DNA of 64,000 bases from Staphylococcus edaphicus (lineage in GTDB: Bacteria; Bacillota; Bacilli; Staphylococcales; Staphylococcaceae), in assembly GCF_002614725.1 (NCBI RefSeq), contig NZ_MRZN01000005.1, positions 94,447-158,446 of the forward strand. Reading direction: 5' to 3'. A model generated the notes under the pieces. It ran no database searches. It was not told where the DNA came from and was given only the letters and a program-made list of their open reading frames with translations. Positions 1 to 8,917 of this stretch are shown here, piece by piece. The translations under genes were made by a program, and so were the position numbers. Numbering within the stretch: the stretch's first letter is position 1; each line of letters starts with the position of its first letter.

Positions 1-2
1 CG

Positions 3-2318
3 CTCATGCAACAAGTTGCTGTAAATCAAATAACGAGTAGTGATAAAAAGATTAGTTCAGTCAATGGACCGCCTGGAACGGGTAAGACAACGTTATTAAA
101 AGAGGTATTTGCACACATTGTAGTTGAAAGAGGTAAAGAATTAGCTAAGCTTGAAAATCCTAAAAGTGCGTTTAACCCCCAAAAATTACATGAAACAGAT
201 GAGAAAGAGGTTTACCTTTTAAAAGAAGCTATTTCAAAATACAAGATGGTTGTTGCTTCGAGTAATAATGGAGCGGTTGAGAATATTTCTAAAGATTTGC
301 CGAAATTAGAAGAGATTATTAGAGAGCCTGAACATTGCGCATTTCCAGAATATGAAAAAGATTATGCAGGGTTAGCGCAAGAGTTAGACAGTTTTGCTGA
401 AATAGCTGGAGATTTGATTGGTGAAGACGCATGGGGGCTGTTTTCAGGTGTATTTGGTAAAAGTAAAAATATTAATGAAGTTCTACATCATCTTCTAAAA
501 CAAGATAAAGATGCTATTGATTTTGCTAAAATGCTGCAAAATGAGAATAATAATTTTAGTGTGCAAGAATTAATGAAAGAATGGAAAACTCAAAAAGAAC
601 TATTTTTAGAAGAGCTTAAAAATGTAGAGAAGTTAAAAAAGGAATCTATTAAAGCATTCGAAGTGTATAAAGACTATGAACAAGCTATAAATAAAGAAAA
701 TTCACTCAAAGCTGAAAAACAAACAGTAAAAAATAATATACAAAAAATTAAAAATGAAATAGATAAAGGCAATGAAGCATTAATAGGTATAGATAAACAA
801 ATTAATCATCATGACAACCAATTAGATGTCATCAATGACTTACTCCAATCTATAAAAGAACGTAACAAAGGATTGGTTAATAAACTAAAAGCCATGTTTA
901 GTGCAGAAGAAGATGAACAATTTCAGAAATATAATAAAGAAAGGCAACAGTTATTAACACAAAAGTTGGATTTAGAGAAAGCTAAAATGGCTAAACAAGA
1001 TGACATTGATAGTAATAATGAAAAACAAGAGTCATTAAATAATAAGCTATTAAAAATTCAAAAAGAAGTAGAAGACGTTAATCATAAAGTACAAGTTTTC
1101 GAAGCATTTCGTAATGAATCAAATATTACAATTCCTTCCAAAGACTTTTGGAGTAAGACTAATTATGATGAGCGACAAATTTCTAATTTATGGACGAGTG
1201 ATGAGTTGCAGTATAGACGAGCAATGTTATTTTTAAGAGCAATGATGTTGCATAAACTGTTATTGATTGCTAATAATACATCAGTTTATCATGCCATCAA
1301 AGATTTTAAAGATAGACGCAAATTGATAGATACAAAGCCTGAGTTAGTATATAACGCATGGAATGTCATACATTTGATATTTCCAATTGTGAGTACGACA
1401 TTTGCGAGCTTTAAAGCTATGTATCAAGGCATCCCCAAAGATTTTATCGATTATTTATTCATAGATGAAGCGGGACAAGCAGTTCCTCAAGCAGCTGTTG
1501 GAGCTTTATATCGGTCTAAAAAAGTTACAGTTGTAGGAGATCCAATTCAAATAGAACCTGTTGTTACACTAGAAAGTCATTTAATAGATAACATACGTAA
1601 AAATTATAATGTACCAGAACGTTTGGTATCAAAAGAAGCCTCCGTTCAATCTGTTGCAGATCATGCTAATTATTATGGTTACTGGAAAAAGGATGTTACA
1701 GGGAAAAGTCAAAAAATCTGGATAGGCATTCCACTCTGGGTGCATAGACGGTGTTTAAACCCTATGTTCACAGTAGCTAATCAAATTGCTTATAATAATA
1801 AAATGGTACTACCTAGTAATGTTGAAGAAATTGGTAGGATAGGGTGGCATAATGTAATTGGAACTTCAACTCAAAAACAATATGTGAAAGAACATGGTGA
1901 AAAATTGCTAGAACTAGTTGTTAATGATTGGAATAAAGCAATAAAAGCTAACCAGATAGAACCCAATTCATTCGTGATATCGCCATTTTCAGCAGTACAA
2001 CAACAAATAAGACGTTTAGTGAAATCCCAATTACCCACTAAGATTAATGTTGAACGTGAGAGAATCAATAACTGGGTTAATAAATCTATAGGTACGGTTC
2101 ATACTTTTCAAGGAAAAGAAGCACATAAAGTATACTTTGTAGTAGGTACTGACAACACTCAAGATGGTGCTGTGAATTGGTCATGTGAGAAACCCAACTT
2201 ATTAAATGTAGCAGTTACAAGGGCTAAAAAAGAATTCTATGTTATAGGTGACCTGCGAAGAATACAGACAAAGCCATTTTATGAAATTATAAATAAAGAA
2301 AAGAACGTAGATCAATAA
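3..2318 (+). CDS. UPF1-like superfamily 1 helicase, 5'-truncated by window edge
   Basis: The 3' part of a large AAA/DNA2-NAM7-type helicase; the reading frame is open to the left edge, so the first visible ATG is probably internal. Motifs seen in order (residues from that ATG): Walker A GPPGTGKTT (about 22-30), a motif Ia-like ASSNNGAVENI, a long Lys/Glu-rich coiled-coil insertion (about 190-370), the Walker B variant IDEAGQ (about 487), motif III VVGDPIQIEP, motif V GTVHTFQGKEA and motif VI NVAVTRAKKEF. This order is that of SF1B UPF1-like ATPases acting on nucleic acid. The coiled coil splits the Walker A region from the DEAG box, as in long bacterial members of the family. A strong terminator follows. 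Cellular role unknown; a defence or repair function is possible but not shown by the visible neighbours. Confidence 0.85.
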   Translation, partial: LMQQVAVNQITSSDKKISSVNGPPGTGKTTLLKEVFAHIVVERGKELAKLENPKSAFNPQKLHETDEKEVYLLKEAISKYKMVVASSNNGAVENISKDLPKLEEIIREPEHCAFPEYEKDYAGLAQELDSFAEIAGDLIGEDAWGLFSGVFGKSKNINEVLHHLLKQDKDAIDFAKMLQNENNNFSVQELMKEWKTQKELFLEELKNVEKLKKESIKAFEVYKDYEQAINKENSLKAEKQTVKNNIQKIKNEIDKGNEALIGIDKQINHHDNQLDVINDLLQSIKERNKGLVNKLKAMFSAEEDEQFQKYNKERQQLLTQKLDLEKAKMAKQDDIDSNNEKQESLNNKLLKIQKEVEDVNHKVQVFEAFRNESNITIPSKDFWSKTNYDERQISNLWTSDELQYRRAMLFLRAMMLHKLLLIANNTSVYHAIKDFKDRRKLIDTKPELVYNAWNVIHLIFPIVSTTFASFKAMYQGIPKDFIDYLFIDEAGQAVPQAAVGALYRSKKVTVVGDPIQIEPVVTLESHLIDNIRKNYNVPERLVSKEASVQSVADHANYYGYWKKDVTGKSQKIWIGIPLWVHRRCLNPMFTVANQIAYNNKMVLPSNVEEIGRIGWHNVIGTSTQKQYVKEHGEKLLELVVNDWNKAIKANQIEPNSFVISPFSAVQQQIRRLVKSQLPTKINVERERINNWVNKSIGTVHTFQGKEAHKVYFVVGTDNTQDGAVNWSCEKPNLLNVAVTRAKKEFYVIGDLRRIQTKPFYEIINKEKNVDQ

Positions 2319-2505
2319 TGTGATTTGGAGTGCTAATAATCAAATCATCGAATGTGCGAGCTTATATGGGAGCTATATTGTAGGTATTTTTATTAAGAAT
2401 AGTTACTGTAACAAAAATTTTTTATTTATACACAAAATAGCTATTTAAATTAAGCTCTAAGGAGTTTGAAGAAAAACATATAATTAATTAAATTAAAAAA
2501 GAGAT

Positions 2506-2548
2506 TAAAAACACTTTCAAGCTCAATACCTTGAAAGTGCTTTTTGTT
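2506..2548 (+). terminator. Rho-independent terminator after the helicase
   Basis: Perfect 10-bp stem CACTTTCAAG/CTTGAAAGTG (2512-2521 with 2530-2539), preceded by an A-tract and followed by TTTTTG. It can work in both directions. The rest of the 2319-2749 gap is AT-rich and I see no gene in it. Confidence 0.8.
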
Positions 2549-2749
2549 TATACTATAGAATGTGCAATTATAGTTGATATTGATAGATTAAATATATAAT
2601 TTTAACTAGTCGCATTAAAAAGTAATAGATAAAACTTATCTATAATTCAAATATATTTTCAAAAATCCAATTATAAACCGATAATGAGAAGTGAAATTTC
2701 ACTAATTTGTGAGAATAAAAACATTTTCATATTTATACATTAGATAAAA

Positions 2750-3529
2750 TTAAACATCATTTAATGTCGGTATGGCTTTTCTTTGTTTTTCAATGGCACT
2801 GACATCAATTTCTGTTGCTAAAACTGCTGCTTCAGCTTGAGCTTCGATTAAAATGTTGCCATCTGGCGTGACAATCATTGAATGTCCAGCGTAGGTGTTA
2901 GATTGGTGGTTTTTGTGATTGACTTTACCCACGCTATTACAAGCAATGACGTAACAATTATTTTCGATTGCACGTGCTTGAAGTAATGTACGCCAGTGGT
3001 GCAAGTTTTTAGTTGTCCACTGGGCGACAACAAACACAATTTGGGCGCCAGACTTGATAGATGCCCTAGTAATTTCAGGGTAACGCAAGTCATAACATAT
3101 AACTTGTGTTGCAGGGACACCATTTACTTCAAAAACGTTAGGCTTATTTGTACCGCCTTTTAAAAATTTATGTTCATCAAGCATTGGTACTAAATGAATT
3201 TTATCTGTGGTATTGATGAGTGTACCGTCATTGGCTACCGAAAAGGCGGTGTTGTAAATACCATCATTTTTATAATTTGAAACAGATCCAGCTATAATAT
3301 TTGTATTGTATGATTCTGCAAGCTTCTGAATAAAGGGATAGCTGTTTTCTAGATTGATGTCAGCTTTGTTTGCTAATTGACTTAATGCATAGCCATTGTT
3401 CCACATTTCGGGTATGACAACGACATCTGCATCAGTATAATTCTCCTTAAATAAGCGTTTTATTTTATTTTTATTATTGTCAAAATTGGCTTCTACAATT
3501 TCAAATTGGAATATTTGAATTTTCATCAT
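2750..3529 (-). CDS. carbon-nitrogen hydrolase (nitrilase superfamily)
   Basis: A 259-aa single-domain nitrilase-fold amidase, about the usual length for the omega-amidase-like branch. The Glu-Lys-Cys triad is visible: Glu in PEMWNNGY (about 41), Lys in DKIHLVPM (about 109) and Cys in VICYDLRYPE (about 144). It should hydrolyse a non-peptide C-N bond of a small amide in the cytosol; the substrate cannot be read from sequence. The start is set by GAGGAG six bases before tandem ATGs directly after the stop of the upstream hydrolase gene, so the two are co-transcribed. The pair is divergent from an HxlR regulator. Confidence 0.85.
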   Translation of the reverse strand: MMKIQIFQFEIVEANFDNNKNKIKRLFKENYTDADVVVIPEMWNNGYALSQLANKADINLENSYPFIQKLAESYNTNIIAGSVSNYKNDGIYNTAFSVANDGTLINTTDKIHLVPMLDEHKFLKGGTNKPNVFEVNGVPATQVICYDLRYPEITRASIKSGAQIVFVVAQWTTKNLHHWRTLLQARAIENNCYVIACNSVGKVNHKNHQSNTYAGHSMIVTPDGNILIEAQAEAAVLATEIDVSAIEKQRKAIPTLNDV

Positions 3530-4189
3530 TTACTGCTCCTCATATTTAAATTTATATAGTGGATAAATGTCTTCTGAATAGACAATGTCATGACCATGTG
3601 AAGTGGTAATTAATTTAGGTTTAACTTTATCAATGATGCTTCCGTTATTAATATTTTGTGTCATATCATAAGTGAATTTATTTATTGGCGGATGTAATGT
3701 TTCGGAATTCGAGATAAATAAATCTCCACAAATCAATACATCGTCTTCATTGTGATAGTAAATCACATGTCCTGGTGCATGACCGGGTGTTAAATAGTAA
3801 GTGAAAGGCATATTTAATGATGGGTTCAGTGGTTGTACTTTATGTGCAACACGAGTTGTTTCAACTTCATTTTTATTTGGATAAGGTAATACGCCGTCAA
3901 TATAGGGTAATTCAAGTTCGTGCGCATACATCGGAATATTGAGTGCTTCCGTTATGCTATTTGCGCCGTTTATATGATCTAAGTGCCCATGTGTTAAAAA
4001 TATTGCTTGAGGTGTACCAAGTAGTTGAGCTGTTTTAATTTGCATATCAGTATAGGATGCCATTCCTGTATCGATAATATATACATTATCTCCATTCACG
4101 ACATACCATGTGTTGATAATAATTGGAATACCGACTGTAGTTTCTACAGTTAATTTATAAATATGAGTTGATATTTGTTTTAGTTCCAA
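3530..4189 (-). CDS. metallo-beta-lactamase-fold hydrolase
   Basis: MBL-fold hydrolase with the metal motif THGHLDHING (HxHxDH), a further metal His in TPGHAPGHV and the Asp in ICGDLF. This is the glyoxalase II-like or YflN-like group of small Zn hydrolases. I chose the TTG start at 4189 (product MELKQISTHIYKL..., 219 aa) because AAAGGAG lies eight bases upstream; an ATG 24 codons further out has no such site. The gene abuts the nitrilase gene and is divergent from the HxlR regulator, with about 100 bp between. The regulator therefore probably controls it. Substrate unknown. Confidence 0.8.
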   Translation of the reverse strand: MELKQISTHIYKLTVETTVGIPIIINTWYVVNGDNVYIIDTGMASYTDMQIKTAQLLGTPQAIFLTHGHLDHINGANSITEALNIPMYAHELELPYIDGVLPYPNKNEVETTRVAHKVQPLNPSLNMPFTYYLTPGHAPGHVIYYHNEDDVLICGDLFISNSETLHPPINKFTYDMTQNINNGSIIDKVKPKLITTSHGHDIVYSEDIYPLYKFKYEEQ

Positions 4190-4295
4190 TTTCCCCACTC
4201 CTTTGTAAGATTTGATATGATAAAAGTGTAAAATAGGATTATTGCTATCACAAGAAGGCACAAATAAGTAACTGGTTGATTATAGGAGGGAAACC

Positions 4296-4637
4296 ATGAT
4301 GCATACAGCAATCAAGTATGGTAATTGTAATGCAGTGATTCAACGTGGATGTCCGATTGAAACCATTCTTCGGGCATTAGGTGGGAAATGGAAAGGTATC
4401 ATTATCAGCGCACTTTATCATGAACCTCATTTTTATAATGCGCTACATAGAGATATACCAGGAATAAGCAGAAAAACATTAACAGAACAACTGAATGATT
4501 TAATTTCACTACAAATTGTACAAAGGGAAGAAATGGATGACTATCAAAATAAGGTTAAATACGCATTAACACCAAAAGGGAAGACTATCTACCCAATGAT
4601 TCAAGAAATGACTCAAATTATAAATACAAGTTCATAG
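4296..4637 (+). CDS. HxlR-family transcriptional regulator
   Basis: A 113-aa winged-helix protein of the HxlR/DUF24 type. It has the N-terminal CPIETILRALGGKWKG segment with the family's conserved Cys (about 19), the recognition region IPGISRKTLTEQLNDL and the wing YALTPKGKTIYP. AGGAGGG precedes tandem ATGs. Family members often sense electrophiles or oxidants through the N-terminal Cys and control a divergent enzyme gene. Here the divergent partners are the MBL hydrolase and nitrilase, which fits a small detoxification switch. That role is inference. Confidence 0.9.
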   Translation: MMHTAIKYGNCNAVIQRGCPIETILRALGGKWKGIIISALYHEPHFYNALHRDIPGISRKTLTEQLNDLISLQIVQREEMDDYQNKVKYALTPKGKTIYPMIQEMTQIINTSS

Positions 4638-4915
4638 ATATTAACTTTGTAAGGAAAATAACCGTGTGATAATAGTTTTCTGATAACAGTAGATAAGTAT
4701 TTTAGTTACGCATTATATTTTGTTAAAATAAATCGCACACATGACACAAGGGAAAGTATAATTTCAGCGTGGCATAAAAAATCACATCTATAGAAGCTCA
4801 TATCATTTTGGTCAGTCAACCAAAAATAGATAGCATGTATAGATGCGACTATTATCAGACACACACAACTTGCTATACAAAAATATATTAACGACGCACA
4901 AACTATACAATGGTG

Positions 4916-5917
4916 CTATTTTATAGCTTTCAAGAGTTGATGATAAATCGTTTCTGCTTGTTTGTGGTCTTCAATACCGTATACGTGTGTACGTCCATCT
5001 TTAAAAATGGTCATCGTATAATCTCCGTAATTAGCTAATTTCACAAAATGATTACTTTTCGTTACATTTAGCGGTAGATAGTCTACAAGTTCAAAGATTT
5101 TAGTGCCCAGCCGAAACAAAAATACATCTCCACAAAGTGCTTCAACAGATTGTTTCTGCTGTGTATTGAGTAGCTCATAGTTATGATGAACACATATAGG
5201 ACATTGGGTATCCTTCAAATTCTCTGCGTTAAATGTATTAAATTTTAAATTAAAGCAATCGAAGGTCATTATTTTTTGAGAAAAGCCGTCGCCAGCGACC
5301 CATCGAATGAGCTCTGACACTTGCATGTTTGCGACTTGCGATACGTTTGGGGGTAAGACGCCATTAATAGAACAACTTTCTCCTGTCGTTGGTATGACAC
5401 GTAACATACATTTTAAACAAGGTCCTTGATAATCTATACCAAAGACGGTACCTTTACTCCCAACGGCTGCACCATAAATCCACGGTACATTACATTTGTA
5501 GCATATTTCATTAATTAGAAATCTAATCTCAAAATGATCCATTCCATCCAACACGATGTCGGGTTGTTGTTCATATAAAATAGCTTCAATATTGGAAGTT
5601 GTGAGTTCTTGATTTAAAGCTGTAATTGCTACATTGCTATTAATTAAATTGAGATGTGCTTTTAAGGCTTCTACTTTCGGAAGCATATGCGCTACATCAG
5701 ACTCATCATAGGTCGCTTGTCTATGCAGGTTTGATTCATCAACGATATCCATATCAATTACGGTTAATCGGCCAACACCCATACGGACCAACATTTCTGC
5801 ACTATGACTTCCTAATGCGCCGACGCCCATAATCATCACATGAAGTTTCTGTAGTTGTTCTTGCCCGTATTCGCTAAACGCATTGTAACGAATTTGGCGG
5901 CTATAACGTTCATTCAT
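4916..5917 (-). CDS. thiF: ThiF, ThiS adenylyltransferase (E1-like)
   Basis: A 333-aa E1-like enzyme that adenylates the C-terminal glycine of ThiS before sulfur transfer in thiazole synthesis. Visible features are the nucleotide-binding GVGALGS (about 31-37), the Arg-containing NLHRQ motif, the Asp of [10 protein letters not shown] and two zinc-binding pairs CLKC (about 168) and CPIC (about 241). It is somewhat longer than E. coli ThiF because of a C-terminal extension. Its ATG overlaps the thiG stop by 4 bp, so it is last in the riboswitch-controlled operon. MoeB is the main alternative, but the neighbours are all thiazole genes. Confidence 0.92.
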   Translation of the reverse strand: MNERYSRQIRYNAFSEYGQEQLQKLHVMIMGVGALGSHSAEMLVRMGVGRLTVIDMDIVDESNLHRQATYDESDVAHMLPKVEALKAHLNLINSNVAITALNQELTTSNIEAILYEQQPDIVLDGMDHFEIRFLINEICYKCNVPWIYGAAVGSKGTVFGIDYQGPCLKCMLRVIPTTGESCSINGVLPPNVSQVANMQVSELIRWVAGDGFSQKIMTFDCFNLKFNTFNAENLKDTQCPICVHHNYELLNTQQKQSVEALCGDVFLFRLGTKIFELVDYLPLNVTKSNHFVKLANYGDYTMTIFKDGRTHVYGIEDHKQAETIYHQLLKAIK

Positions 5918-6681
5918 AGAAATCCGATGCCTTCTTGTGGACTAGATGCTTGAGCAGTATATTTAACTGGAATACGACCAGCTTCATAACTTAGTCTGCC
6001 TGCATTAATACCCAACTTCATTGCTTCAGCCATCTTTACAGGGTCCTTGGCACTAGAAATCGCTGTATTAAGCAACACAGCATCTGCACCAAGTTCCATA
6101 GCGTGGCAGGCGTCTTTAGGTGAACCTATTCCTGCATCTACAATAATAGGTACGTTTGCGCGTTCAATAATATAGCGTAAATTCAATGGATTATTGATGC
6201 CGCGCCCTGTGCCAATTGGTGATGCTAAAGGCATAATCGCATGTACGCCTAAATCTTCTAAACGTTTGGCTAATACCACGTCATTAGATACATATGGACA
6301 AACGGTATAGCCTTGTTTTAATAAAATGTCACAAGCTTCATATGTTTCTAATGGGTCAGGCAATAGCGTTTCATCATCACCGATAACTTCGACTTTAATC
6401 ATGTCACATACGCCCGCATGGTTAGCAATTTTGGCGATATGGACTGCTTCCTCTGCTGTTTTTGCACCTGCCGTATTTGGAAAAGTAATAAATTTTGATA
6501 AATCAACTTTTGCTAATGGGTTAGGAAGCGCTTTGTCGTATAAATTCATGCGTCTGACTGCAAAGGTTAATACTTCAGTTTCAGACGTTTCAATCGCTTT
6601 TGTTTGTATCGTTTCGTTGTCAAACTTACCTGTACCTAATAATAATCTCGCGTTTAATTCAAAGTCACCAATGTTAAACAT
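5914..6681 (-). CDS. thiG: ThiG, thiazole synthase
   Basis: A 255-aa (beta/alpha)8 enzyme that condenses 1-deoxy-D-xylulose 5-phosphate, dehydroglycine and ThiS-thiocarboxylate into the thiazole phosphate precursor of thiamine. The start reads [20 protein letters not shown], with the typical RLLLGTGKF segment. The Schiff-base lysine sits in MIKVEVIGD (about 96), and the phosphate-binding loops [11 protein letters not shown] and LLNTAIS are present. Length is normal. It starts next to the thiS stop and overlaps thiF by 4 bp. Confidence 0.96.
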   Translation of the reverse strand: MFNIGDFELNARLLLGTGKFDNETIQTKAIETSETEVLTFAVRRMNLYDKALPNPLAKVDLSKFITFPNTAGAKTAEEAVHIAKIANHAGVCDMIKVEVIGDDETLLPDPLETYEACDILLKQGYTVCPYVSNDVVLAKRLEDLGVHAIMPLASPIGTGRGINNPLNLRYIIERANVPIIVDAGIGSPKDACHAMELGADAVLLNTAISSAKDPVKMAEAMKLGINAGRLSYEAGRIPVKYTAQASSPQEGIGFL

Positions 6682-6682
6682 A

Positions 6683-6883
6683 TTATCCGCCTCCTACAAA
6701 TTCTAATAGTTCAAGACAATCTTCATCATTAATCTTTACTGCTTGGTAGTCTTCTTGTTTTACTAAATTTTCATTATGCTGAACAATCACTCTATCGGCA
6801 TCCAAATCTAATTCTTGGAGTATTGCTTGAATACTTAGCGCCTGATTAAAAGTAAAATCATCACCATTTATAACGCATTTCAT
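6683..6883 (-). CDS. thiS: ThiS, sulfur carrier protein
   Basis: A 66-aa ubiquitin-like carrier ending in the required Gly-Gly (LLEFVGGG). ThiF adenylates this tail and it is converted to a thiocarboxylate that gives sulfur to ThiG. The central [14 protein letters not shown] segment matches the usual ThiS core. It overlaps thiO by 4 bp upstream and nearly touches thiG downstream, the standard thiO-thiS-thiG order. Confidence 0.95.
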   Translation of the reverse strand: MKCVINGDDFTFNQALSIQAILQELDLDADRVIVQHNENLVKQEDYQAVKINDEDCLELLEFVGGG

Positions 6884-7995
6884 GTTCTACAGCTCCTTTC
6901 AATTGAAAAGTCTTCAAATGCCACTGGTTTGCGTCCACTTTCAATCCATTCGCTCATTTTTAAACCAATCAATGGCGATAATAAAATGCCATTGCGATGG
7001 TGACCAGTAACAACGAATAGATTGTTATCTACTTCATCCATAATCGGCTTACCGTTTAAGCCAAATGGCCTTATACCAGACCATTGATGAATCAGTTTAC
7101 TGTTTGCTAAGTTTGGTACGTAGCTTGTAGCTTGTTCGCACAACCAATTTTTTCCAGATTTTGATACGCCGACAGAATAATTATCGTAATAGCTTGTCGC
7201 ACCTATTAAGTAACGATGGTTCATTTTAGGAATGATATAACAGCCATTCGTCATAAATAGTGTGGTGTTAAGGTTTAAAGTGGGGTGCTCGACTAAGAGT
7301 ACCTCGCCTTTTACGCCGGTAACTTGATGTTCAGGAAGATACCGGTTTAATAACTGACCACTCCATGCGCCACCAGCGACAACAACCTTGTTAGAATGAT
7401 ATGTTTCTTTTTGCGTAAGCACCGCATACCCATTACCTTGCTTGTTAATTGCTTGCACTTCACTATGACCAATAAATTGGATGTGACGTTTAGCTAAAGA
7501 GTGAAATAATGCTTTAGTATATTTATGTGCGTTGACTTGATTGTCTTCAGGTATCAGCATCGCTGTTAAAGATGGCGACTTTACATTATGATCGGTAATG
7601 TCTTCTAGGGACTTTGGAGATAATAATTGCGTATTGGTATTATGTTGGTGCAGAAATTTGAATTGTTTTTCCACGATTGGATTATCTTGTTCACTTTCTG
7701 CAATTTTAACCAATCCACTTTCCAAATATTCAATATCCATATCGACTTCTGAAAGTAAACTGTCTTGAAGCGGTTTAAACATTTTTTGAGATTCTTTAGC
7801 AAAGTGAAATAACTGACACGCCTCCGTAAATTCATTATGTGCACCTAACATGCCTCCAGCTGCGTAAGATGCATACATACCGCGAATATTCCGATCTATA
7901 ATCGCGACACGTGCACCTTTTTGACTCAGCTCCCTGGCAATTGACATGCCTATCACACCTGACCCAATAATAATGACATCAAATTTGGTATTCAT
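6880..7995 (-). CDS. thiO: ThiO, glycine oxidase
   Basis: A 371-aa FAD-dependent DAO-family oxidase that turns glycine into dehydroglycine (iminoacetate) for the thiazole ring. The N-terminal dinucleotide-binding motif is VIIGSGVIGMSIARELS with ARVAIIDR after it. The C-terminal end has the FAD contact region VVTGHHRNGILLSPLIG, diagnostic of ThiO/DAO enzymes. Length is normal. It overlaps tenI by 17 bp and thiS by 4 bp. Using ThiO rather than radical-SAM ThiH implies oxygen-dependent thiazole synthesis. Confidence 0.93.
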   Translation of the reverse strand: MNTKFDVIIIGSGVIGMSIARELSQKGARVAIIDRNIRGMYASYAAGGMLGAHNEFTEACQLFHFAKESQKMFKPLQDSLLSEVDMDIEYLESGLVKIAESEQDNPIVEKQFKFLHQHNTNTQLLSPKSLEDITDHNVKSPSLTAMLIPEDNQVNAHKYTKALFHSLAKRHIQFIGHSEVQAINKQGNGYAVLTQKETYHSNKVVVAGGAWSGQLLNRYLPEHQVTGVKGEVLLVEHPTLNLNTTLFMTNGCYIIPKMNHRYLIGATSYYDNYSVGVSKSGKNWLCEQATSYVPNLANSKLIHQWSGIRPFGLNGKPIMDEVDNNLFVVTGHHRNGILLSPLIGLKMSEWIESGRKPVAFEDFSIERSCRT

Positions 7996-8575
7996 TCCAT
8001 CTCTCCCTTAATACAGCAATAGATGCTATGCTTTTTCTTCTGAATATTGTAATGCCAGCAATACCATCAAATCCCTTCGGCAAATAGTTCAGTGTTTGTT
8101 CATTCACACCACCAAGTGCAATAATTGGTATGTGATGTTGTAACGCTTTATCAATTTCTGTTTTTGTTCTTGGTGGTTGATCCGGTTTAGAATTGGTTTT
8201 AAAAATATGGCTAAACAATATAAAATCTAAATGGCGTGCTTGTGCCTGTTTTATGCTTTGTTCATGATGTGTCGACATACTGATTTGAATAATAGGATGT
8301 GTGTGTTTGAAAGAATTTACACGTACGTCAGACTCACTAAAGTGTATTGCCTGTAAATGACACTGTTCTAAAACAGCAATATTGCTATGAATGATTATTT
8401 TGTTTCTTGAAAATCCACTGTGTATTAAACCATTAATCCAGTTAACCAGGTCCTTGTGTGACATTGGTGTACGTATCATTAAAAAATCAATCATGGATTC
8501 TATTTTTAAATAATGTGTCATATCATCTGAATCTAAATTTTCGTATTCGGTAATTGCTATAAAAATATGGCTCAC
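7979..8575 (-). CDS. tenI: TenI/ThiE-family protein (probable thiazole tautomerase)
   Basis: A 198-aa TIM-barrel protein of the thiamine-phosphate-synthase superfamily. The C-terminal phosphate-binding portion IIALGGVNEQTLNYLPKGFDG and GIAGITIF is clear. The N-terminal residues that ThiE uses for pyrimidine pyrophosphate are not obvious. The B. subtilis homologue TenI is a thiazole tautomerase, and the position at the head of the thiO-thiS-thiG-thiF operon fits that role. It is the first gene after the TPP riboswitch and its terminator. ThiE activity cannot be excluded from sequence alone. Confidence 0.82.
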   Translation of the reverse strand: MSHIFIAITEYENLDSDDMTHYLKIESMIDFLMIRTPMSHKDLVNWINGLIHSGFSRNKIIIHSNIAVLEQCHLQAIHFSESDVRVNSFKHTHPIIQISMSTHHEQSIKQAQARHLDFILFSHIFKTNSKPDQPPRTKTEIDKALQHHIPIIALGGVNEQTLNYLPKGFDGIAGITIFRRKSIASIAVLRERWNEYQI

Positions 8576-8581
8576 CCCATT

Positions 8582-8618
8582 AAAAAAACGTCACTTTTCC
8601 GGCTAGAAAAATGACGTT
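8582..8618 (-). terminator. Riboswitch-linked terminator in the thi leader
   Basis: On the minus strand AACGTCA and TGACGTT pair (arms 8587-8593 and 8612-8618), with an inner TTTTC/GAAAA extension, followed directly by a run of seven T. It lies between the TPP aptamer and the tenI start, where a transcription-attenuating riboswitch has its expression platform. Confidence 0.85.
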
Positions 8619-8640
8619 GAAATAACGAGTAATATACCTA

Positions 8641-8740
8641 AACGCCACTTTCCTACGCCAGTACAAACTGGATCAGGTTCAAGGAATTCCTAAGTTATTA
8701 CTTCGGTCTCAGCCTTTGACAAGGCACTTCCAGTGGTTTC
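8641..8740 (-). promoter_or_regulatory. TPP (THI-box) riboswitch aptamer
   Basis: On the minus strand the P1 arms CCACT (8732-8736) and AGTGG (8645-8649) enclose the two hallmark THI-box elements: GGCTGAGA (about 8709-8716) and CCTTGAACCTGATCCAG (about 8670-8686). The next hairpin is an intrinsic terminator, so thiamine pyrophosphate should switch off the downstream tenI-thiO-thiS-thiG-thiF operon. The sequence to 8917 beyond the riboswitch is AT-rich with no gene seen; it should hold the operon promoter. Confidence 0.95.
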
Positions 8741-8917
8741 GCAAACTATTTAATTGTTCATTATACTGTGTTTCTAATTTTCTGAATAATTATCTTCAAT
8801 TTAACGTATCCTATTTGTTTTTTCAAGTTTCACTTAAAAATAAATGTGTATATTACTATATTTGATTACCTTGATAAACACAATTTTGTGCTCATTTCGG
8901 AAGAAATATTTTTAACA

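Noticed and set aside
1..2318. Calling the UPF1-like helicase a defence system
   Set aside because: No nuclease, methylase or other defence partner is visible; the neighbours are metabolic and the N-terminus is outside the window.
4800..4835. TTTTGGT/ACCAAAA hairpin as the thiF terminator
   Set aside because: The stem is short and lacks a T-run on the minus strand; the real end of the thi transcript is unclear.
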